A stretch of 64,000 bases of DNA from assembly GCA_023228325.1 (NCBI GenBank), contig JALOBK010000001.1, positions 682,001 through 746,000 on the forward strand, in the 5' to 3' direction. The first letter of the stretch is position 1. Each line of letters starts with the position of its first letter. The notes beneath the pieces are model-generated. The model worked only from the letters and a program-made list of their open reading frames with translations. It was not told the origin of the DNA and did not search any database. The position numbers and the translations under genes were made by a program. This stretch comes from a bacterium. Lineage in GTDB: Bacteria > Auribacterota > UBA6266. This document shows positions 25,979-36,568 of this stretch, in pieces.

Positions 25979-28900
25979 ATGAAAAGAGCCCCGCTTTTTT
26001 TGATATCAATTTTTTTAAGTTTTGCTGCTTGTCCCCTGTTTGTTAGTGCGGAAGTGCAGGACATCGGAGCCGGCAGTACGCCGGTAGATCCTTTGACCGG
26101 ACAGGTGGACGGCGTAAATTTCACTGCGGACGGAGAAGCTACACTGACTGACGGGCAGCCTCTAAATTCTAATTTCACCAATCCTGTTGCCGCGACAACC
26201 GAAGAGGACGGCACCGGCACTCTTACTTTTACCGGTTCTTCTCTTGTTTGGGGTAATGCCGGCGAAGAGGATGGAGCCCTGAAAACCGTAAATCTAACGG
26301 GCGATAACACGACGACGGTAGAGATTACGGACAACCTCTATGCCAATACCTTAAACTTCGGCGGTGATGGCGAATCAATAATAGGCGGTATGATTACTCT
26401 CGGCACTGTTACCAACAGCAGCGGCGTCAATAACTCCGGCAACCTCTTTTTCCATAACAGTTCCACTGTAACAGGCAACGTTGGCGCAGCCGGCGCCGCG
26501 CTTAACACTGTTTGCTATGACGATAATAACGGGGTAATAGATCTCCAGGGAGACGTCTTTGCCGCTACCCTGAGCTTTGGCGAGGGAGAAGAGCACAGCG
26601 AGGGCGAAATACAGATAGACGGAACAGCTGCACTCGGCGTTGTTTCCACCCTTTACGACGACTTCGGCACCCTAACGTTCGGAGGAAATGCCACTGTAAC
26701 AGGTAACACCGGCGGAGCGGGCGTTATGCTTAAAGTCATAAACGCCGACGGTGAGAGCACACTAATAGATCTTCAGGGTGATGTTTATGCCGGCGTCTTA
26801 AACTTCGGCGGCGACGGCGAAGTGCGGTTACATGAGACGATGAGTTTTGACAGCGTTACCAATACTACAAGCGGCCAAGGGACTCTTACATTAAATGGCG
26901 CCGCCGCGCTTACCTGTGATATCGGTTCAACCGGAGCCGGAATTAAACTTCTAAATGTCGGTTACGGCCTTGTAACTCTTGACGGCGATATTCTCGCGGT
27001 TGCCACCAATTTCGCGGGTGATAATGAACTTCAAATTGCCGACGGACACAGTATTACCGGCGCCGTTACAACATTCACGAATAACACAGGCACACTGACA
27101 TTCGCGGGCACCAGCACAATGACAGGGCAGATTGGGACAAGCACTAATCTTCTTAAAAAGGTGAATGTCGGAGCCTGGCCCGCAAAGGTTACATTCAACA
27201 ATGATATCTACGCTACAGAAATCTATGTTGAAGACGACGGTGAAATCGAATTCGCCGATGGCGTGGATTACAATCGGAATGCCGCGGCGGGCAGTATTAC
27301 TACCGAAAGCGATAGTTACGGTTATTTACTCTTTAAAGGTTCCAGTGTCATAAACGCTTCTGTCGGCACAACTGATGATCACTTTTATGAGATAAGGCTT
27401 GATTTCGCCGATCCTTCATCTGTAGCACAGATTACAGGCGATACTTATGTTGCGTACAACGGTGTAAACTTCGACCACGACGGTGAATTGCAGGTGGATG
27501 GGGATTTCTACGGGCCGGTTGAGAACGACAGCGGAATCGCTGACACCGCTACTATTACCTTTGGCGGCAATGCTGAGATAGATTGGCTGGGCGGGGCCGG
27601 CGTCAACACACTCAAAACAGTAAACGCAAACGGCACCGGCACTTTAGTAGAAGGCGCTGATTTCTATACCCAGACCATAAACTTTGGCGGCGACGGCGAA
27701 GTGCGGTTACATGAGACGATGAGTTTTGACAGCGTTACCAATACTACAAGCGGGCAAGGGACTCTTACATTACATGGTGCCGCCGCGCTTACCTGTGATA
27801 TCGGTTCAACCGGAGACGGAATTAAACTTCTAAATGTCGGTTACGGTCTTGTAACTCTTGACGGCGACATTCTCTCTCTCTCCACCAATTTCGCGGGCGA
27901 CAATGAACTGCGTCTTGCCGACGGCAGCAGTATTACCGGCGCCGTTACAAATACGACGAGCGGCGAGGGCACGCTTACATTACAAGGCGCTCACGCGCTT
28001 GTCGGTAATATCGGTTCCACCGGCGCGGGGCTCAAACTTTTAACAGTCGGGAACGGCCTCGTAACCATTGACGGAGATATTCTCGCTCTCGCCACCAATT
28101 TCGCGGGCGATAATGAACTGCGTCTTGCCGACGGCCACAGCATTACCGGCGCCGTTACAACATCAGGCAGCGGCACGGGAACTCTCACATTTGACGGCGC
28201 GACAACTACCGGCGGGGATATCGGCGTCGCCGGCACTCCCCTGAAAGCAGTCAATTTTAACGGAGCCGCCACGCTGGCCCATAACATTGCCGCTACAACG
28301 ACGACAATCGCAGCGGGCAGCACTACAACTTGTAACGGAGACAGAACTGTTACGGGTAACCTTACGCTTGCCGCGGCAGCCAACGCCGTACTGGATATAG
28401 GAACCACCACCCTTGATGTTACCGGAGTTTATACGCAAAACAATCTTTCAAAATTAAACGTCGGGGTAAACGGAACAACGGCGGGACAGATTACCTCCGC
28501 AAGCAGCGCGGTTGTGAGCGCCGCAAGCGCGCTAAACCTCACTGTTTCCGATTACGTACCGAGCAATACCACTTTCACCATTATCGACGGGGCGGCAGGG
28601 GCAGGCGTTAATGTTCCCGGCATAATCAGCTCAAACAGCCCCATACTTACTTTTTCCGGAACGGTTGTAAACGGAGACCTTTTCATTACGGCCAATCGTA
28701 CCAACACATACAATACTATAGCTTCCGGTAACGCCGGAGCGGTGGGCGCGATCCTCGAACAGATAGGCGCCGCAGGCGCCACCGGCGATATGCTCACAAT
28801 ATTGGACGCGCTCGATAGTCTGCCCGATAATGCGAGCATTCAGGATGCGCTTGATACGCTCGTTCCCCTGTTCGACAGCGGCGTGCTTAACGGCAGTAAC

Positions 28901-29854
28901 ACTATGCTCAACCAGTTTATAGGAATATCGACGGGCAGACTGGAAGGACTGTTCGCAGAGGCTCATAATTCCGGAAACGGAACAACGGGTATTTCCGCGG
29001 GAGACAACGAGCGCAAAGGTATAGATATCTGGGGTCAGGGCTTCGGCGAATATCTGCGCCAGAAACCGCGCGGTGTAAGCAACGGTTATCGCGCAACCAT
29101 ATGGGGTACCGCCGTCGGCGGAGATATTCCCGCTTTCGACGACAAAGTCCGCCTGGGTATCAGCGGAGGATATGCCCGGAGTGACATCAATTCAAAAGAC
29201 AACCACGGACAGACCGATATAGACAGTTACCAGGGCACTTTGTACGCCGGTTATATTGACGGAGAGAAACCGTATTATGTTAATGGCGCATTCTCGTTCG
29301 CGTATAACACATACAAAAGTTCAAGGCGTATAGTTATCGGAACTGACACAAGAACCGCAAAATCCGATTACGACGGCCAGCAGTATTCGGTTATAGTTGA
29401 CGGTGGATACACTTTCAGTGTGGAGCAATTTCGTATAACCCCTATTGCGTCGTTGCAGTATATGCGCCTGCACCTTGAGAGCTATACAGAAACCAACGCA
29501 GACGCGCTTAACCTGAAAGTCAAAAGTCAGAACTATGATATGTTACAATCCGGCCTCGGGATGAAATTCGAGCGCCCTTATGAGACAGAACTCGGCACTT
29601 TGATTCCCGAAATCCATGCCAGGTGGCTTTATGATTTCATAGGGGATAAACAGGAAACTACTTCAACGTTCTCCGGAGGCGGAGGTTCATTCGCAACCGA
29701 GGGTTTCGATCCCGCGCAGAACTCGCTTAATGTCGGGTGCAAGTTAGTCCTTATTACAAAAGGTAACTGGGATTTCGAAGCCAATTACGATTTCGAATAT
29801 AAGGAAGATTTTTTAGCCCATACGGGCTGGGTAAACATCAGATATAACTTTTAA
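25979..29854 (+). CDS. Type Va autotransporter with repetitive beta-helix passenger
   Basis: 1291 residues. GGAGAGAAAG precedes the ATG; signal peptide 1-24. The passenger (about 30-960) is built of repeated Gly/Asn/Thr-rich rungs such as GTLTFGGNATVTGN and NFAGDNELRLADG, predicting a right-handed beta-helix. The last ~275 residues are the autotransporter beta-barrel, opening with IDIWGQGFGEYLRQKP and ending in the outer-membrane signature WVNIRYNF. It displays the passenger on the cell surface; no protease or adhesin motif was recognised. Passenger codons contain near-identical duplications (26801/27680). It ends 2 bases before the convergent glycoamylase stop. Confidence 0.92.
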   Translation: MKRAPLFLISIFLSFAACPLFVSAEVQDIGAGSTPVDPLTGQVDGVNFTADGEATLTDGQPLNSNFTNPVAATTEEDGTGTLTFTGSSLVWGNAGEEDGALKTVNLTGDNTTTVEITDNLYANTLNFGGDGESIIGGMITLGTVTNSSGVNNSGNLFFHNSSTVTGNVGAAGAALNTVCYDDNNGVIDLQGDVFAATLSFGEGEEHSEGEIQIDGTAALGVVSTLYDDFGTLTFGGNATVTGNTGGAGVMLKVINADGESTLIDLQGDVYAGVLNFGGDGEVRLHETMSFDSVTNTTSGQGTLTLNGAAALTCDIGSTGAGIKLLNVGYGLVTLDGDILAVATNFAGDNELQIADGHSITGAVTTFTNNTGTLTFAGTSTMTGQIGTSTNLLKKVNVGAWPAKVTFNNDIYATEIYVEDDGEIEFADGVDYNRNAAAGSITTESDSYGYLLFKGSSVINASVGTTDDHFYEIRLDFADPSSVAQITGDTYVAYNGVNFDHDGELQVDGDFYGPVENDSGIADTATITFGGNAEIDWLGGAGVNTLKTVNANGTGTLVEGADFYTQTINFGGDGEVRLHETMSFDSVTNTTSGQGTLTLHGAAALTCDIGSTGDGIKLLNVGYGLVTLDGDILSLSTNFAGDNELRLADGSSITGAVTNTTSGEGTLTLQGAHALVGNIGSTGAGLKLLTVGNGLVTIDGDILALATNFAGDNELRLADGHSITGAVTTSGSGTGTLTFDGATTTGGDIGVAGTPLKAVNFNGAATLAHNIAATTTTIAAGSTTTCNGDRTVTGNLTLAAAANAVLDIGTTTLDVTGVYTQNNLSKLNVGVNGTTAGQITSASSAVVSAASALNLTVSDYVPSNTTFTIIDGAAGAGVNVPGIISSNSPILTFSGTVVNGDLFITANRTNTYNTIASGNAGAVGAILEQIGAAGATGDMLTILDALDSLPDNASIQDALDTLVPLFDSGVLNGSNTMLNQFIGISTGRLEGLFAEAHNSGNGTTGISAGDNERKGIDIWGQGFGEYLRQKPRGVSNGYRATIWGTAVGGDIPAFDDKVRLGISGGYARSDINSKDNHGQTDIDSYQGTLYAGYIDGEKPYYVNGAFSFAYNTYKSSRRIVIGTDTRTAKSDYDGQQYSVIVDGGYTFSVEQFRITPIASLQYMRLHLESYTETNADALNLKVKSQNYDMLQSGLGMKFERPYETELGTLIPEIHARWLYDFIGDKQETTSTFSGGGGSFATEGFDPAQNSLNVGCKLVLITKGNWDFEANYDFEYKEDFLAHTGWVNIRYNF
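26801..26995 (+). repeat. Passenger repeat copy 1 (~195 bp)
   Basis: Encodes FGGDGEVRLHETMSFDSVTN onward. Differs from the copy at 27680 by only a handful of bases across about 195. Confidence 0.8.
27680..27874 (+). repeat. Passenger repeat copy 2 (~195 bp)
   Basis: Offset exactly 879 bp (293 codons) from copy 1, in frame. A third, more diverged copy of its second half follows at about 27988-28170. Confidence 0.8.
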
Positions 29855-29856
29855 CT

Positions 29857-32424
29857 TTATTTGCTTTCAAGCCGCATCTTGTTTAAAAAAGCTTTCCCCT
29901 CGCCCCTCTCAGATGTGCTGAGAGCTATACTCAAAGACTCGACAGGCCCTATGGAGTCGGATTTTTCTCCTCCCCACCAGTATTTAATATCCTCTGAAGT
30001 GATAACAACCTTTTCCCATGCGCCGTCAAATTTGAGGTTATCGATTTTTTTGCCGAAAATACACCCGTAGGAATCTTTGATTTTAAATTCAAGCCCGGTC
30101 TTCAATCCTTCGCCTTTAAAATAAAAACTGAATTCATATTTTTCGGGAAGAACACCGCTGATTTTTTTGGTGATATCAACCCAATGCCAGCCCTCGGGGC
30201 CTTTCATAACATATACTATACCCAGAGCGCTGCCTTCCTGCCCTTTTTCTTTGTTAAGCATAAGGATATCGTCTTTTGAGCTCGCTTTGCCGTAATCGTT
30301 GACATTAAAATCAACCAATTCTTTTTTGCCCAGCGCAAACGCTTTTTCCTCTTTCGAATTCGCTTCGGCCTCAGCCGTCAGGATATCCGAAAGCGCGTAA
30401 ACATTATTTTCCGCGGCGGCGGCGAAAAAGTATTTTTTGCCGGGTTCGAGTTTCCTCAAAAACAGTTTTTTATCGTCATACCCGATATTCATATGCCCCA
30501 TATGCGAAACATCATCCGCGTTATTAAAATCTTCTTTGTCTTTTATGGGATGTTCCGACATTTTTATTCTATAGGCGGCGATATTTCCTTCTTCCTCATG
30601 CGCCGGCCGGGCAAGTTTTAATTTCAATTCCACATCGCCCCTGTTCTGTCCGGTCACAGCTTCCAGGACCGCAGGCGCAGGAGGAAGCTTGCCGTAAAAC
30701 CTGTTGGAAAGATGCACAAAGTCAATAACCGCGCTGCCGCCGGTTTTTCTTCTTCCCGTATTAAAATAAAAAGAGATTCTATCTATTGATTCAAGGTTTA
30801 ATCTGAGTTTTGATAAATCGTAATAACAAAGTTCCCACGAGCCATCCCTGACTTTCGCTTTTAAATCCAGCTTTTCTGTTTTGCCGTCTTTGTCGCGCAG
30901 AATTATTTTAGGCTCGACTGTCCCCTCTTTCCAGAAGGCAAGGTACCTGTAAGGCGAAAAATCCTCAAGTAAAGGAGACACCTCAAAGAAATCTTTTCTC
31001 CCTATCTTATTGAAAATTATCTGAAGGGCTTTTTTCCCCTCCTTGACATTTTCATCCTGCCTGAAGAATCCGTAATCACCTCTTTTCGAAACCCATTCGG
31101 CGTAAGGGGGAGAATGCCTGCTCTCGTCAAAATTATCTATTATCGCCGCAAATCCGACTTTCTCCATCCCTGCCTTTATGTGTTTGTTATTCATAAAATG
31201 TTTCCAGACAGTCCCCGAAAGGTAATTCCCGAGCATAATAATGATAGGCCCCTGGTCGATTCCGAGGTATTCCCTGCTCCAGAAATCTTTTTTTATGTTA
31301 TAGCTGTCGGTAAACCCGTATTTCTTGAATATCTTATCCCCGAAATTCTCATAGATATATTTCATATTCGAATAAGATTCTTCAGGTGTAAACGGCATAA
31401 AGCTGAGCGCCGCCGTCGGAGCTATCGTGCCGTCATTATCCCTGCCGTTATACGCAAGAGGAGCTCCGGGTATCACCGGCGCCGCGTAATCGCCGTATTT
31501 GCCGGGCCCCGCGCACACGTTAAGGCCCCACATATCCGGGCCGAACCCCATTTGGCTGTTATCAATGCACCATTGCCTGCCTGCCAGGGAAAATTCCCTC
31601 AAATTCTGGAAATAATCCAGGAAATAATCTTTTTTGAGCCGGGGATCCATAAAACAGAACGGCCACTGGTGAGTGTAGGCGGCGCCGTCGCCCACATAAT
31701 TATACCCGCCGTAAGAGGCATGATAAAACGTGTTGCCCAGGTTAAACCAAGTCTCGACGGGAATCGGATGCGTTGGAGAAGATATCCCGAGAATAACCGG
31801 CAGGAGCCCCATTTCAGACGACGTGTACCAGCCGCCGAATCCTGTTGCGGGTTCCCACCCGATATAAAACATATTGTTTTCTTTATTTACAAACCACATC
31901 CAGTCAACATTCCTGTATATGTCATCCGCCAGTTTTTCTATCTCGGTGCCTTTAAAATATTCCCCCGCGGTAAGCACACCCGCTATGAAAGGAGATGTGT
32001 CGGACGCGTATATCCCCTCGGAGCCTATCCATTTGCCCGTATGGATATTCACCCAGTGGTAATGGTGCCCGTGTTCGTCTTCGACAGTTATTTTGCTCGG
32101 GTTCCCCGGATAAGCGATAAAACTCTGCAGTGTTTTTAAAACCCTGTCGTAAGCTTCCTCATAAGTTATCCAGCCCTGCTCGTGGGCGATACAGATAGCG
32201 GCAAGCCCGAAGCCGACAACCGAGTTGCTGCAGTTACGGTTGCCTGTAGCGTCGGGTATAAGCCCGTTTTCAGGGTTGGCTTCATCCCAAAAATATAAGA
32301 ATGTCCTTCTGGCGACTTCTTTGATTAATTCGTCTTTCTCTGCATCGTCACCGGCATAACTATAAACGCACATCGAAAAAACAACCGCCGCCAAAATTAC
32401 AATGTTAACGGTCTTTAAAAACAT
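29857..32424 (-). CDS. Secreted GH144-like glycoamylase-family protein with accessory domains
   Basis: 855 residues, signal peptide 1-24. Residues 30-430 are a putative glucoamylase (PF10091) domain: RTFLYFWDEANPENGLIPDATG, VVGFGLAAICIAHEQGWITYEEAYDRVL, GGWYTSSEMGLLPVILGIS, PLAYNGRDNDGTIAPTAALS and YLGIDQGPIIIMLGNY. GH144 members hydrolyse beta-1,2-glucans. A CBM11-like sandwich (about 435-590), a fibronectin-III-like domain (about 595-690) and a final beta-sandwich (about 700-855) follow. It is 14 bases downstream of the F5/8C-glycosidase gene on the same strand, so both are probably secreted together. Substrate is inferred. Confidence 0.85.
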   Translation of the reverse strand: MFLKTVNIVILAAVVFSMCVYSYAGDDAEKDELIKEVARRTFLYFWDEANPENGLIPDATGNRNCSNSVVGFGLAAICIAHEQGWITYEEAYDRVLKTLQSFIAYPGNPSKITVEDEHGHHYHWVNIHTGKWIGSEGIYASDTSPFIAGVLTAGEYFKGTEIEKLADDIYRNVDWMWFVNKENNMFYIGWEPATGFGGWYTSSEMGLLPVILGISSPTHPIPVETWFNLGNTFYHASYGGYNYVGDGAAYTHQWPFCFMDPRLKKDYFLDYFQNLREFSLAGRQWCIDNSQMGFGPDMWGLNVCAGPGKYGDYAAPVIPGAPLAYNGRDNDGTIAPTAALSFMPFTPEESYSNMKYIYENFGDKIFKKYGFTDSYNIKKDFWSREYLGIDQGPIIIMLGNYLSGTVWKHFMNNKHIKAGMEKVGFAAIIDNFDESRHSPPYAEWVSKRGDYGFFRQDENVKEGKKALQIIFNKIGRKDFFEVSPLLEDFSPYRYLAFWKEGTVEPKIILRDKDGKTEKLDLKAKVRDGSWELCYYDLSKLRLNLESIDRISFYFNTGRRKTGGSAVIDFVHLSNRFYGKLPPAPAVLEAVTGQNRGDVELKLKLARPAHEEEGNIAAYRIKMSEHPIKDKEDFNNADDVSHMGHMNIGYDDKKLFLRKLEPGKKYFFAAAAENNVYALSDILTAEAEANSKEEKAFALGKKELVDFNVNDYGKASSKDDILMLNKEKGQEGSALGIVYVMKGPEGWHWVDITKKISGVLPEKYEFSFYFKGEGLKTGLEFKIKDSYGCIFGKKIDNLKFDGAWEKVVITSEDIKYWWGGEKSDSIGPVESLSIALSTSERGEGKAFLNKMRLESK

Positions 32425-32438
32425 TTATATCCCTTTTA

Positions 32439-35405
32439 TTAATAATAGATTTTAACTTCTCTCGCATCGGAAGGAACAGGTATCTTATCCGTTAAAACAC
32501 CTTTCAACGGAATACCGTCAATTGCAACACCCGATATTTTTTTCCTCAAAGGAGAACAGATCACATACCCGGCTTCGGGCGGAGCGATATTGTCGAAGGA
32601 AAGTTTTATGAAACCGTCTTTTATAAAACTTTCAACTTTAAGGCTTACATCGCCGAAATATGTCGGCGCGTTCTTAAGTTCTATGACTTTGCCGTCGTCA
32701 AACCATTTTTCGGGAACGCAGGATAACAGCAGAAGAAAACCGTTTTCTTCGCGCAGGAGCATATTTCTTAAAAGCAATACATAATAACCCGCCACCCAGC
32801 CGTGGGGAACATCCCCGATTATCCCCTCTCCGATTCTCCGGAAACCCTGCCCGTCTTCAACACTCGGCATAGCCTCCATCCATCCCCCGGGACAGGACAG
32901 ATTGCTGATGCTCCACTCAAGGCTTTTCAACGCCACGTCTTCCATCCCGATATACATCAGGGGATGGACAATCATTATATTATACCCCCAGAAAACCTGT
33001 TCGTACTCAACATACCATCCGCCGTCATAACCGGAAAATTTTCCGGTTACATCCCAGTAATGACGGTATGAGCGGGCAAATAAATCCTCAGGAACATCTA
33101 TCCCCAGGCTTTGTCCGGGGAAAAGCGGTGTCCGGTGGGAACTGCACATCTGCGCCTCGCCCAGTATCCGGTGGTCGGGATCGACTTTTCTTTCTTCCGG
33201 AGGCCAATAATCGGCAAAAGCCGGCATATAAGATATATTTTCTCTCTCCATAACTTTCTCGATGCTGGCAAGAGCGCATTCCCTGAGGCTGTCATATTCC
33301 TTTTTCATCCATTCGGCGTCTTCTTTCTTCCCGAGGACATTTGCCGCTTCTTCTCCGGCCTTAAGGCCTATCATACTCCACCAGTTATCCTGGTACAGGT
33401 GCGACGGCAGGCTGAAATTATCCTGGCTTACAGACGGGGGCATAAGCCCGTAAAGCGCGGTATCTTTAAGCCCGGGCCTGAGATTCGGCTTCCTTTTTTC
33501 TCTTATGATTTCGCAGGCTTTCAGTATTCTCGGATATACGCTTCTCAGATATTCCTTATCTTTTGTTATCCTGTAATGTTCAAAGAGAGCGAAAGAACTT
33601 CCTCCAAGACCGTCCAGATACCCGTCACCCTCATTATAAGTAAAATATTTCAGCGCCCGGCGCGTCACTTCGCTCAAACCGACTTTATCGAACGCGCCCG
33701 CCATCTCGACGGCGTCGTGAAGGAAAAATGTTTTATAGGCAAACGGCCCCGGGTAAATTTCATCGCCGTTCATCATAATCAGCATATAGTAAATGGAAGA
33801 GTAGAAACAGTCTTCATAGCGTTTGTCGGGAACTGTGAGTTTAAGCGGCGCAATCCCTTCCCAGAATGTCCTAGTAAGCTCAAGGTTTTTTTCAAAATCC
33901 AGGTTTAAAATCTCATCGGCTGTCAACGCCGCGCCGTTTTCCGACGGGACCATAACACAATATGATTTTTCCTCACCGGCGTTTATCTCGGTTTTATAGA
34001 CAACGGCTCCTTTTACTCCGGCGTTATCATCCCTGAGCCCGGCGCCCGAATTAATAACCTTATACCCCGCAAACTCAGGAACCTCAGCGGCGGAAACATT
34101 TATTTTCTCTTTCAAAAATATACTGTCTTTCCCGTCCGCCCGGATAATGTTCCCGCCCCGGCGCTCAAGGGATTTTACAAGGACTCCCCACAATTTCAGC
34201 ATAGGGTTCGTCCGGACATTTACATACACTAAAAACTTTCTGGGCACAGGACTCTCGTTCCTGATTTTTATGGAAGAGAAGTTAACCATTACGCCTTTTT
34301 TCTCGAGCCGCGCAAAAATCGTTGTTTCCGCTTTGAACCCGTCGCCGCGCCAGCTGATTATATTCACGGGAAGGCTTCCCCCATCCAGCTTCCACTCAGT
34401 TTCCATAGTCTCAGGCGTATATAATTTCCCCGCTTCTATATCATATACCCAGAAACCGACCCGGAAAGGATACGGCTCAGGGCCGAAAGACCCGTCCCTT
34501 CCGACAAAAGTGTTCCACTTAAAACCTTCCCATCCCGTAAGCCCGCGCACTATATCAAGATTGCTTTTTCCGGCGATATCCGCCCAGTCCCTGAATTCTA
34601 TTTCCCTGATTTCGCACCCGGGCGCGCAAACCAGCCTGATATAACGTTTGCCGACTATATTCGCGTTTACCTGCTCAGTTCCGCCGGACACCGGGGTTCC
34701 TTTAAAAACAGTGTTCCATTTTTTCTTATCATCTGAAACCTGCAGTTCAAATCTTTTCGCGTAATTTTCTCCCCAGTGTATAACAATTCCCCCGAGGTCT
34801 TTTTCTTTTCTTAAATCGATTTCAATCCATTCCGCGTCCCCGCCTTTTCCGGCCTGCCACAATGTCTCAAGGTCCGCGTCAAATATATTGTCCGGACGTT
34901 TGCTCCCGTCCGCGAAAGAAGAAGCGTCCACATACAGTTCTTCATCCGGCCCTTTTACAATAATCTCCCAGAGCGAATAGCCCCAGGAAGTCCCTCTCTC
35001 CTTAAACTGCACCTTTATATAACGCGCTGTCTTTTTGCCGAAATAAATGTCGTCGCAGAATTTTCTTATGCCGCTGTCTTTCTGATAAACCCTGTCCCAT
35101 TCTCTTCCGTCTTTTGATATTTTTATTTCGTAAGACTTGCCGAACGCGGCCTCCCAGTATAGTTTCAAACCGACGATATCTTTTTCCTCTCCGAAATCGA
35201 TTTCCAGCCATTCATCATCCGTAAAGTCACTGCTCCACCTGGTTGACATATTATTATCGATTACATTCTGCGGCCCCAGTTCATTATTATTTTCCTGAAC
35301 AGATGAAGCCTTCACAGTCACGGAAGCTCCCGCAGCGTTAGCGGCAAATAAAAGAAAAAATGTTATCAGGGTTATAATGTTAATATTTTTCAGCCGATTT
35401 CCCAT
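32439..35405 (-). CDS. Secreted glycosidase-like protein with two F5/8C domains
   Basis: 988 residues. Signal peptide 1-27; two discoidin/F5-8C carbohydrate-binding domains (about 30-150: NVIDNNMSTRWSSDFTDDEWLEIDF; about 155-270: NIFDADLETLWQAG). A beta-sandwich plus (alpha/alpha)6-barrel, paralogous to the whole protein at 19418-21472, fills the rest. No Shine-Dalgarno is visible, and TATCAT ends 6 bases before the ATG (TTCACT at 17-base spacing), so the mRNA may be leaderless. Its first ~90 codons and upstream region are partly duplicated at 37827-38149. Confidence 0.82.
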   Translation of the reverse strand: MGNRLKNINIITLITFFLLFAANAAGASVTVKASSVQENNNELGPQNVIDNNMSTRWSSDFTDDEWLEIDFGEEKDIVGLKLYWEAAFGKSYEIKISKDGREWDRVYQKDSGIRKFCDDIYFGKKTARYIKVQFKERGTSWGYSLWEIIVKGPDEELYVDASSFADGSKRPDNIFDADLETLWQAGKGGDAEWIEIDLRKEKDLGGIVIHWGENYAKRFELQVSDDKKKWNTVFKGTPVSGGTEQVNANIVGKRYIRLVCAPGCEIREIEFRDWADIAGKSNLDIVRGLTGWEGFKWNTFVGRDGSFGPEPYPFRVGFWVYDIEAGKLYTPETMETEWKLDGGSLPVNIISWRGDGFKAETTIFARLEKKGVMVNFSSIKIRNESPVPRKFLVYVNVRTNPMLKLWGVLVKSLERRGGNIIRADGKDSIFLKEKINVSAAEVPEFAGYKVINSGAGLRDDNAGVKGAVVYKTEINAGEEKSYCVMVPSENGAALTADEILNLDFEKNLELTRTFWEGIAPLKLTVPDKRYEDCFYSSIYYMLIMMNGDEIYPGPFAYKTFFLHDAVEMAGAFDKVGLSEVTRRALKYFTYNEGDGYLDGLGGSSFALFEHYRITKDKEYLRSVYPRILKACEIIREKRKPNLRPGLKDTALYGLMPPSVSQDNFSLPSHLYQDNWWSMIGLKAGEEAANVLGKKEDAEWMKKEYDSLRECALASIEKVMERENISYMPAFADYWPPEERKVDPDHRILGEAQMCSSHRTPLFPGQSLGIDVPEDLFARSYRHYWDVTGKFSGYDGGWYVEYEQVFWGYNIMIVHPLMYIGMEDVALKSLEWSISNLSCPGGWMEAMPSVEDGQGFRRIGEGIIGDVPHGWVAGYYVLLLRNMLLREENGFLLLLSCVPEKWFDDGKVIELKNAPTYFGDVSLKVESFIKDGFIKLSFDNIAPPEAGYVICSPLRKKISGVAIDGIPLKGVLTDKIPVPSDAREVKIYY

Positions 35406-35608
35406 AATGCTATGATAGCAGACAAAACCATTTAAGTGAAATCCGAAACAGAAAAATAACCTCGCTGTAGAGAGTATACTTCTCTCATCGCGGATAAAAA
35501 TCTGAAAAAACCATAGGAGAAAAGGGATAAATTGAGGTTAAGCTGATGACAGTGTAAAATAGGCGCCAAACCCAGAAGATAATATAGACCTCTCAACGAG
35601 ATAAAACC

Positions 35609-36568
35609 TTACTGAGAAACCCCGCCGGAATCTTTAAAATATTTATAATACTCGCTGTCGGTTGTAAGAATTAAAGTTGTGGATTTATCAACCGTTTTTT
35701 TGTATGTTTCGAGAGTCTTTAAAAATGAATAAAACTCAGGCGATTTATTATACGCGTCAGCGTATATCTTTGTAGCCTCGGCGTCAGCCTTGCCTTTTAT
35801 TTCCTCGGCAACGCGGTATGCTTCCGACTGTATCTGGTTCAGTTCTTTTGCTCTTTTTCCTTCGATTTCAGCTCTTTTCCCTTCGCCTTCCGAACGGTAT
35901 TGCTCGGCTGCGCGTTTTCTTTCGGATATCATTCGCTCAAATACTTTTTTCTGAACATCGGGAACATAATTTATGCGCTTAATCCTCACATCAATAAGTT
36001 CTATGCCGTACTGAGGCACGATTTTCGATGCCTCGTCTAAAATAGCGCGCGTCAAGGCTTCCCTGCCGTAATATATTTTCTCAAGCTCTTCAACCTGCCC
36101 CATAGCATCATCATCTTTGCTTTCCGCTTTCTCTTCTATAATCCTATTGCTGTCCCTGACTGTTTCAACAAGCTTCTGGTTTGTAACCGCGTCTCTCGTA
36201 GCCGAGTCAATAATATCGTCAAGTCTCGCCTGCCCGCCGGTTTCATTACCAACTGACTGGAAAAATTTTAAAGCGTCTTTTATTCTCCATCTCGCTGTTG
36301 TATCAACCGATATATATTTTTTGTCTCCTGTTGGTATTTGATTCGGCTCGCCATCCCATTCCAATATCCACTTATCAAAATAGTTTGCCTGCTGGATAAA
36401 AGGCATTTTAAAATGAAGCCCGGCTTCGGTAATAGGCTTGCCTATCGGCTTGCCGAACTGAGTTACAACAACCTGCTGAATTTCATTTATTGTGTAAAGC
36501 GCTCCGCTTATGACAAAGACTGCGATAATAATAACTACAGTAATTAGAATTGAAAAAACCTGTTTCAT
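35609..36568 (-). CDS. hflC: HflC-like SPFH/stomatin membrane protein
   Basis: 319 residues: one N-terminal membrane helix (about 5-27), the SPFH domain (QQVVVTQFGKPIGKPITEAGLHFKMPF, ISVDTTARWRIKDALKFF, GIELIDVRIKRINYVPDVQ), and a long C-terminal coiled coil (ERKRAAEQYRSEGEGKRAEIEGKRAKEL-type). HflC with HflK caps FtsH to regulate membrane proteolysis; no ftsH lies in the window. It overlaps hflK by 4 bases. Confidence 0.92.
   Translation of the reverse strand: MKQVFSILITVVIIIAVFVISGALYTINEIQQVVVTQFGKPIGKPITEAGLHFKMPFIQQANYFDKWILEWDGEPNQIPTGDKKYISVDTTARWRIKDALKFFQSVGNETGGQARLDDIIDSATRDAVTNQKLVETVRDSNRIIEEKAESKDDDAMGQVEELEKIYYGREALTRAILDEASKIVPQYGIELIDVRIKRINYVPDVQKKVFERMISERKRAAEQYRSEGEGKRAEIEGKRAKELNQIQSEAYRVAEEIKGKADAEATKIYADAYNKSPEFYSFLKTLETYKKTVDKSTTLILTTDSEYYKYFKDSGGVSQ

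Noticed and set aside
31114..32139. 341-codon open frame antisense to the glycoamylase gene
   Set aside because: Arg/Pro/His-rich shadow of a gene with clear domain homology on the other strand.
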